Part shown: positions 63,301-64,000 of the stretch, in pieces
How positions within the stretch are numbered: position 1 is the first letter of the stretch
Layout: each line of letters starts with the position of its first letter
Assembly: GCA_019828565.1 (NCBI GenBank)
Contig: JAHDYR010000008.1
Location: 186,001 to 250,000 of the forward strand
From: Carpediemonas membranifera
Taxonomy: Eukaryota > Fornicata
DNA length: 64,000 bases
Reading direction: 5' to 3'
The notes under the pieces: model-generated
Told to the model about the DNA's origin: nothing
The model's database searches: none
Seen by the model: the letters and a program-made list of their open reading frames with translations, nothing else
Made by a program: the position numbers and the translations under genes

Positions 63301-63842
63301 AGCTCCACTCCCGCTCGGAGACGTACAACGCCGTGAGTGCCCTCTACGCGGTCGTGCCCGTTGTAACCGTCGTATCGGGCGCCATGCTGAGCGTCCTATG
63401 CTGTGCCACATGCCTTGTCGCCGTTGCGGGCGCAGTTGTTGCTTTCGAGGGCAGCTCGCTGATCTACAACAGGAAACGCACACGACGGGAGCCCAAGCCT
63501 GAACTTCTCGGCAGTCCGTCGGTCACACCCATCGAGACGCTGCCCCCGCTTCCATTGGCCCGTAACACCGTGCAGCAGGTGGGCAGTGTGACCCTCAACG
63601 TCCCCACCAGCGCCAAGACCCCTCTACTGCCGACGATACGCTCGCCGCCAGGCCTCCCTCCCATCTCTGGGACAGTTGACCGCCCGAGACCGGTGCTGCA
63701 CCCCATTGGTACCCCCTCTGGCGGCCTTACCCCCGCCCTTGGTAGGTCTGGCCTGCCACCGATTGTTGGACCTCGACCTGGAGTGAAGGTCATGCCGGGG
63801 GGCCTCTCGCCGCTGAAACTGCCGAGCCCTCCAAAACAGTAA
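48387..63842 (+). CDS. Giant modular surface protein (5151 aa), FG-GAP-like propellers and GCC2/GCC3-type Cys-rich modules
   Basis: A single intronless frame of 5151 codons. A signal peptide (TLFSLILVLNLFILSTFAAG) is followed by about 12 units of 360-450 residues. Each unit has repeats of the type FGxSLAxxGDxxxVGxP, consistent with an integrin-like or kelch-like beta-propeller, then a Cys-rich segment such as CPAGYFPDSMVSCAQCAPGS or CNAGYQPSSWRSCEPCPTGS, like GCC2/GCC3 repeats. Cys segments start near residues 361, 728, 1116, 1519, 1884, 2278, 2679, 3073, 3431, 3814, 4218 and 4666. A distinct beta domain (about 4745-4975), a transmembrane helix (about 4985-5015) and a Pro-rich basic cytosolic tail end it. 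It is probably an adhesin or receptor; function is inferred from architecture only. Confidence 0.9.
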   Translation: MRASVHPTYTLFSLILVLNLFILSTFAAGTVLIDSDAIVTGDAGSSFGQSLAIHGDMICIGIPDGTPGTTATGFVQCALLPHISSPRTLTHEDDTIIGFGASLAATDACLLVTGTLSNNTDFISAWSWDSPPALLAETVIPEGAAGLMKVSPDQTKILVASSTIETAALFDLAVATDVVTISQQGVDFSFSFLIPSRDKQCTHIAMSNTMVYFASYASTDGYIDAFTIEGEYMRSKQFSGQEIGAIDACATCVVVSADNISANYFYRLTLDLKTTLESSSSATMIAALALTPSCSLFAHTDSSTSTVSLMALGALNTPLTSASYLTLSASTTPGLGGVVAVSDDYVAFAAPSIDKVVTVPLCQDINTALTSPYDASSACLQCESWKERGDYTSCVTTAADLESSVTDTAIPFTTLAVAGNTFVRGFAGYNTDFGAVYVKSVDSFIAGSTTNQAAPSVESTVAGQSFGQAVATNGRYVVVGSSASATPVCVVDAMIDPTSLLLYIPAPAGISNFGYQTLAVHPTELIVAVTGRADASASSTEVFLFKGAELLETLAPDTPTVQFGHSLGFSESRLFIGSPEESTVYTFTLADITTEPTVTASTPITLPSVPNFGLGLCPSNDYIMATGSDGADVFVVSATRAGETWSTTVDSYASITAPVSGFDVLSNMCVIAVDVSVAVYRLDADFSPVSSTPYTPTNALPVSAVGLSPNALFLQTTDGAVESFYTTCGSPTAPYGMYSPSFHTCETCPTNTFADSHQVRCSPVPFGKAVSTWYRASVSDDYTDHYYHTEVAVAHGAAVAARDHVLAVTDGTSFTVADVDGFGMYRRGQVMTQPDSVKSTVFGSDIAVTESGHVIVGSATTAAVAHGMSVYELTHHSAVYVRSFFEYTANCEYGTAIDTHGDYVAVSAPGSACNFIDVYNTADWTKVTISGDDTSVLSMQTTDTGRHMAMDQDYLYVYATSVAGSTEYLFVVGDFGAAPTQADAVTYSADAYAYQIVPDAITDTVMVMATVSGGLTAFIYRKGQAPGEHPLVPVIAQSVATGVVYYFAGELYVTSASGGDFDIISGLLDARTGPPVSTTMLADPSLTSIFFRDSISLITSSTPATPLGLFLPSKSECAAGHEFLAPGLCRPCPDGYYSPGLQTLCTKCPPHYASNTGHTACVPDYQISQLDLDGPALAMASEGDVMVVTSKGYATIAACTSTNSGQVSIYEYDPALPGWTRGDTLTVTLPDASGATYCMGWAISLSDSWLAVTGRASTTTGIVWVYSRSGATMTYNTAFVGSPGGNYGGAVKVAGDYLFVGAVTGGSVSGGQVYIYSYSSSWQSITAIESPTPNSLYRYGYAIDAMVLEDDSLVLAVSQVPSDSTPGKVFIYEALNFASPADEFTNGNPGFGTTVKLLSAGTGLVSDGDAVFYFDPSSTTEVSTELTLSDGYVAAMGTFGDMLVASADSYRVYGHTTGALAVATDHMHPSYDLSDSGRVFPPQDFMSDNQGFGQSPMEVNDGVIFATDALSLTVTSVNPGCGAGEYADTWYSCADCPMYSTGSGLVCTDHSFTSVNANLASVVTSLAIDENTMVGYVSIAASGTATVFNHIPGDWGSGVVLDSFSASGVGSGQLGYNIALDSFWLVVSGGNAASTGTVNVYARDGDTLTLNATLLSGVDPTLVAVDGYTILAATVSTGTTLRILAFSSEVGWEEVFVNSTVSKPASSVAVSGSWAVVGFASDGSVDLTHRDDSGSWASFTTVGLGAGDFGASLALENTTLIVGAPSDGTGAIYEISFDEEVWAIGSRVSPNDPVAAGAFPSSLAIRDGHVAAGWVNCEVDGATPGCILMFDKDQTSVWRQTTRYYTTEAADFPIGFSVALSDYSIATVSDPANDHSTIVVWDADCPGGSYSDTWFSCNEASYATYAPARSLRRYLCPDGSWPDATAASCESVAYTVAVLAPDDTTAADGFGVSVSVFGDVLTVGTEAGVAHAYRVKGLMPDLYFEDIGQFTTSHPSFGSVVALCGAWLAVAAPDADDEAGSVAVFARTGYSFSEPTILQVAATASLGSRLAVYDDLLLASSDAANGTAIAFTFTDGDWSTSVALFEEGADEFGAAIAITASYIFIGAPATDQVFIYDHGLDLVQELEADNAGERFGSVLAASEAASTLLSVGSPMANVSEVTVGTTFLFEHQSTFTLIATLVHGPTLPDVTVPASLAMDQTSVVAGSPMTSIGTHTSAGAMLAFTSEGAGWAESSGAIAPAPRANEGVGHAAAMGSAVLAFAPTPSQQPGKVYIAAAVCNAGYQPSSWRSCEPCPTGSYSEAGWASCLTCPEGSTASAGQTSCTPSFTAASLTGPIDQLGSTVRIHEGTVFAMNGSTGVVPDVHQVNYDGSTSAWVLDPTAIAQAVDSGTTSAYPASFDVSEHWLALGSPALSTVCVFSRSADSFDLLDTLVFDETATSFGTSVAMTDAVLAVGAPDADSGVVAVYAFNGNRWAEQFKFRTTMSAHGDAFGSAVAVAPDSSFIAASDPATNSIVAILAYKCGLTGDVTETQLIEGGTSFGTSLAATETTIVVGTPAATVNGIPGAGTVTVLALDGDVWAISTTLEAHIPAAEAFGFSVAIADDTIVAGAPGYNDGAHVAGRAHLFVLADSGDWEFDQIIAQPASDDARLGSSVAITSLFIALGSPSSSNDEGSLTIVYQPCADTAADYMASWRMGCAACPMGTVGDVTRCQFVHAIQPYQGTTLPGTPNYGHAVAATDSLVAISTHYATGDNIVVISSNIASTAIPHVQYDQLTVASDNDFGKSLMFTDSLLFVGASSSVAVYEYFISNGVFFSHYDDLALTPAESSFGDVMLAWDDNIAIAAPDATGDLIPGAGLVVVYHYDGDSIIKIATIDLAGVSGRGADALGTSLLEHGGTLFIGAPGANTVFAVDESDWSTVTQVITATLPTATVSFGSSMAYDDVNDLLLISDPDADMFGTAQGAVVAFELDADTSEWTQLTWIRPGVADMVAYGSVLHTSQGMAFMGSTTYVGSTGTIGFVEFRSFDDTTRRYDTNAEISYFIAEPGGFQSTGVLQNEYIVSRPSHDIAGVVTRKCDAGYYASSLLECSECPEWTYSPENSRYCEPCPAGSSPNANRDGCDPSMSTSSVIPSASVAGTVHFGTTVAVYDDLLILGSDTAQAVLYMRVPSGYTEIKSFSFGATVTSVAVDEDWLAIATDGDGLYVFSVGLRTFIEHSHLASITNVPLMAMLGGQIVTVSTDTRIYSYRPDQDDWLPNPQVPHAGTTVALHPDFFIVGDGSTVYAAPWPADCPTYLTCVTDLGLGGKDALLLLEDHTIVAVDGASIEFFTMTGPAATPSWTLTQTLTGTDGDYASITSTGEHIIAGIPSLTGGNGGAQVIEKSGLTWALGTLITGSSGSAAGTTIAATDKVVALGAPATSSATTQGGVDLATAYCSAHSASRSWSECEVCDGDNTSTTGALSCELCPAGTYLAADFTCQGDVTVQELTNVNTFGDAVALHGNFLAVTDSTSGDLSIGRFDPYALTWEISNSFASAMTAGGTPSRLVVTDDFIVFGDPSFNGNVGRVGYIPRSGHIFEPSEYIATPGTRALFGHQVALNGTTLFATSGDTLGILMFVKDLADPADTGTEHSLMTWGNNFAVYGSILVATSVNGDVRIYPDFSSDVTDFHGLATVPNSKVTSIALNDEIILIGSPDDTTHLANDVSIGSVYMYANAPAAGYPFLRILTHPDLEMDSTGFGSTVALLSADDIAVGRPGDASDPSTFGQTVWFHRDDVGNWNDGLVSSSPFPKDYFAHSSVSGGGIAYSAAATSTVMLLVHDCPAGYFPDSMVSCAQCAPGSVSAASSFVCHPCPEGMTATADQTDCVPLFAAKRVNIADTGTIQGRIDLYGGQLMLIESVSSSPPSYFEVNLFIFNATTQDWSREASILKDSAFFTGLGRSATITDEHVLVGAFFMTESSGVTGSVAVYDRFSLELIQVILPPTGPKIHFGVRTCVLFDGDFIAVDNRQEESADGTLSRVGAVHIFHLDHGVWVFTETLYGAPPVANDNFGIRMIGHGSTLAVMSRASVSVFTLEDGSFTRVCTTPFSVTQTAQAENSIGLSPDGSALAVPFFSSDHSAFSVFHLNVSTGRFAVVVSKTGLPDTNTVCCAMVDSGTILVGVGDEDSGAGSVTIYHRVTDGFWVDAGALDLPDHAVGDQFGRSVFLGDSGVVIAGLIDAIVLSRYDCPAGEVATSWFECGPVPSGSIAYSHSHTRCLNGSYADDATTCLPCDAGTYQPNKGATDCTPAPAGSFVPADGLPHASPIECPLATNQPGEGESSCVTSYNIQSIVSDSSWDDRFAASVALDGDMLLVGSPSNQTVQIYRDTGAVWNRTGELSVSFTVNHFGQNMVLRESWLAVASPEACSEPYCEVGHVHMYARDSYAFIPHSTLNATGDEPGFGFGSSISLESNVLAVLSPHSTDFSNVGMAVVFTYSHVTDSWDEAPHVGQAESTATPVAVIVTEVSPPRVVFGMGDSGLVFCTFNTALTTTSCDTSATAALLSVAATDLSEGIIVSSNSHYTTGEFDQISNAGWPRVFLNGTSTTLDIEPVEGQEFGRAVAAHGTHVGYTDAFGAVHLLEPVGATEFATFADLYITDTGYTPLDGYGTALAIAPLNIAVGSSMEGHGTLHVVSRSCPAGQYATSWHSCADCAAGSYSATPGHRECVASPLGSIVATDGQATPAPCDGGRLTTETGQTVCQNCPAGFTNDANGEGHSSCLSTFVDSTTPISIFGRSDAIATVSVNSINCLHTDAEDPLRFIPLIHSPAAERGVIDPGDYTVRVGYVDGTAESTTLTIPPDFVTPETTVTVYGTTAQSVMASTICPIYLRFGAMGPVQFDRIELDSTPARCTANVTLTAADINQYFNPTLTEEDGEYCLRLTELVLADTEAFSIIIDDEVQTLVLRDNAICTNRSTAATTAVSTQAYLSADTRTIIALFDGDELHSRSETYNAVSALYAVVPVVTVVSGAMLSVLCCATCLVAVAGAVVAFEGSSLIYNRKRTRREPKPELLGSPSVTPIETLPPLPLARNTVQQVGSVTLNVPTSAKTPLLPTIRSPPGLPPISGTVDRPRPVLHPIGTPSGGLTPALGRSGLPPIVGPRPGVKVMPGGLSPLKLPSPPKQ

Positions 63843-63881
63843 ATTTTATGATGTGTTGATCGAATATAGGACGTTCAAGGA

Positions 63882-64000
63882 CTTCCTCAAGGACCAGCGC
63901 TGCCTGGTGTGCGGGTCCAACGAGCAGCAGCACGTCTACCCGCTGCCGGACGCCGTACTCAGCAGCCCCGTGGAGCTCGGGTTCAAGGTCATCGCGGCGT
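63882..64000 (+). pseudogene. Fragment of an RCC1-like family member, runs off the window
   Basis: These 119 bp match the reverse complement of 20629-20747 with one mismatch (A at 63889). They encode LKDQRCLVCGSNEQQHVYPL and onward. Homology begins abruptly 40 bp after the giant gene's stop, without a start codon or the preceding RCC1 blades, so it is either a truncated duplicate or an internal exon of a gene extending right. The window edge prevents a decision. Confidence 0.7.

Overview
The window is nuclear DNA of a flagellated, probably anaerobic or microaerophilic protist. Eukaryotic signs are importin alpha, SAR1, a KDEL receptor, a SCAR/WAVE subunit, RMC1, a cyclin, the ciliary coiled-coil protein CCDC113, and genes interrupted by very short GT-AG introns (29-82 nt). 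A single-cluster bacterial-type ferredoxin and a short flavodoxin suggest anaerobic redox metabolism. Genes are packed tightly, G+C is moderately high, and TAA, TAG and TGA all act as stops, so the standard code applies. I infer a free-living metamonad/fornicate-like flagellate (Carpediemonas-like), from gene content only.

Layout. 1-2.9 kb: divergent NAP1/HEM (leaving the window) and importin alpha. 2.9-9.4 kb: an RCC1-repeat protein and a 1573-aa protein with two WD40 propellers, ankyrin repeats and a kinase domain, containing an almost perfect 815-bp internal duplication. 9.7-13.1 kb: ERMP1-like M28 peptidase and ribosomal protein eL8 with two micro-introns. 14.1-17.3 kb: SLO-type K+ channel. 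17.5-22.2 kb: a second WD40 protein with two frame breaks and a second RCC1-like gene. 22.4-24.8 kb: a Fanzor (eukaryotic TnpB homologue) locus bounded by an exact 20-bp direct repeat. 24.9-31 kb: cyclin, ADP-ribosylglycohydrolase, SAR1, ferredoxin, a coiled-coil protein and an unknown Ser-rich protein. 31.2-39.6 kb: third RCC1-like gene, a Cys-rich Siva-like protein, RMC1, KDEL receptor, flavodoxin, RNase T2 and an ABHD17-like hydrolase. 39.9-41.4 kb: a second, 5'-truncated and frameshifted Fanzor copy bounded by an exact 30-bp direct repeat. 41.4-48.1 kb: CCDC113, a receptor-like kinase with a beta-propeller ectodomain, and a diacylglycerol-lipase-like enzyme. 48.4-63.8 kb: one uninterrupted 5151-codon gene for a giant surface protein built from about 12 propeller plus Cys-rich units. 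The last 119 bp nearly duplicate part of the second RCC1-like gene.

The most notable material is the pair of Fanzor loci. Both lie between long exact direct repeats of unequal length (20 and 30 bp), both sit just upstream of a plus-strand gene, and each copy carries its own inactivating lesion. In the first copy a single in-frame TAA separates the zinc ribbon from a well conserved RuvC-III motif. Other points of interest are the giant protein and its relation to the neighbouring receptor kinase, an unnamed module next to WD40 propellers, a lineage-specific RCC1 family, the micro-introns, and three +1-type frame breaks that all fall at G/C homopolymers.
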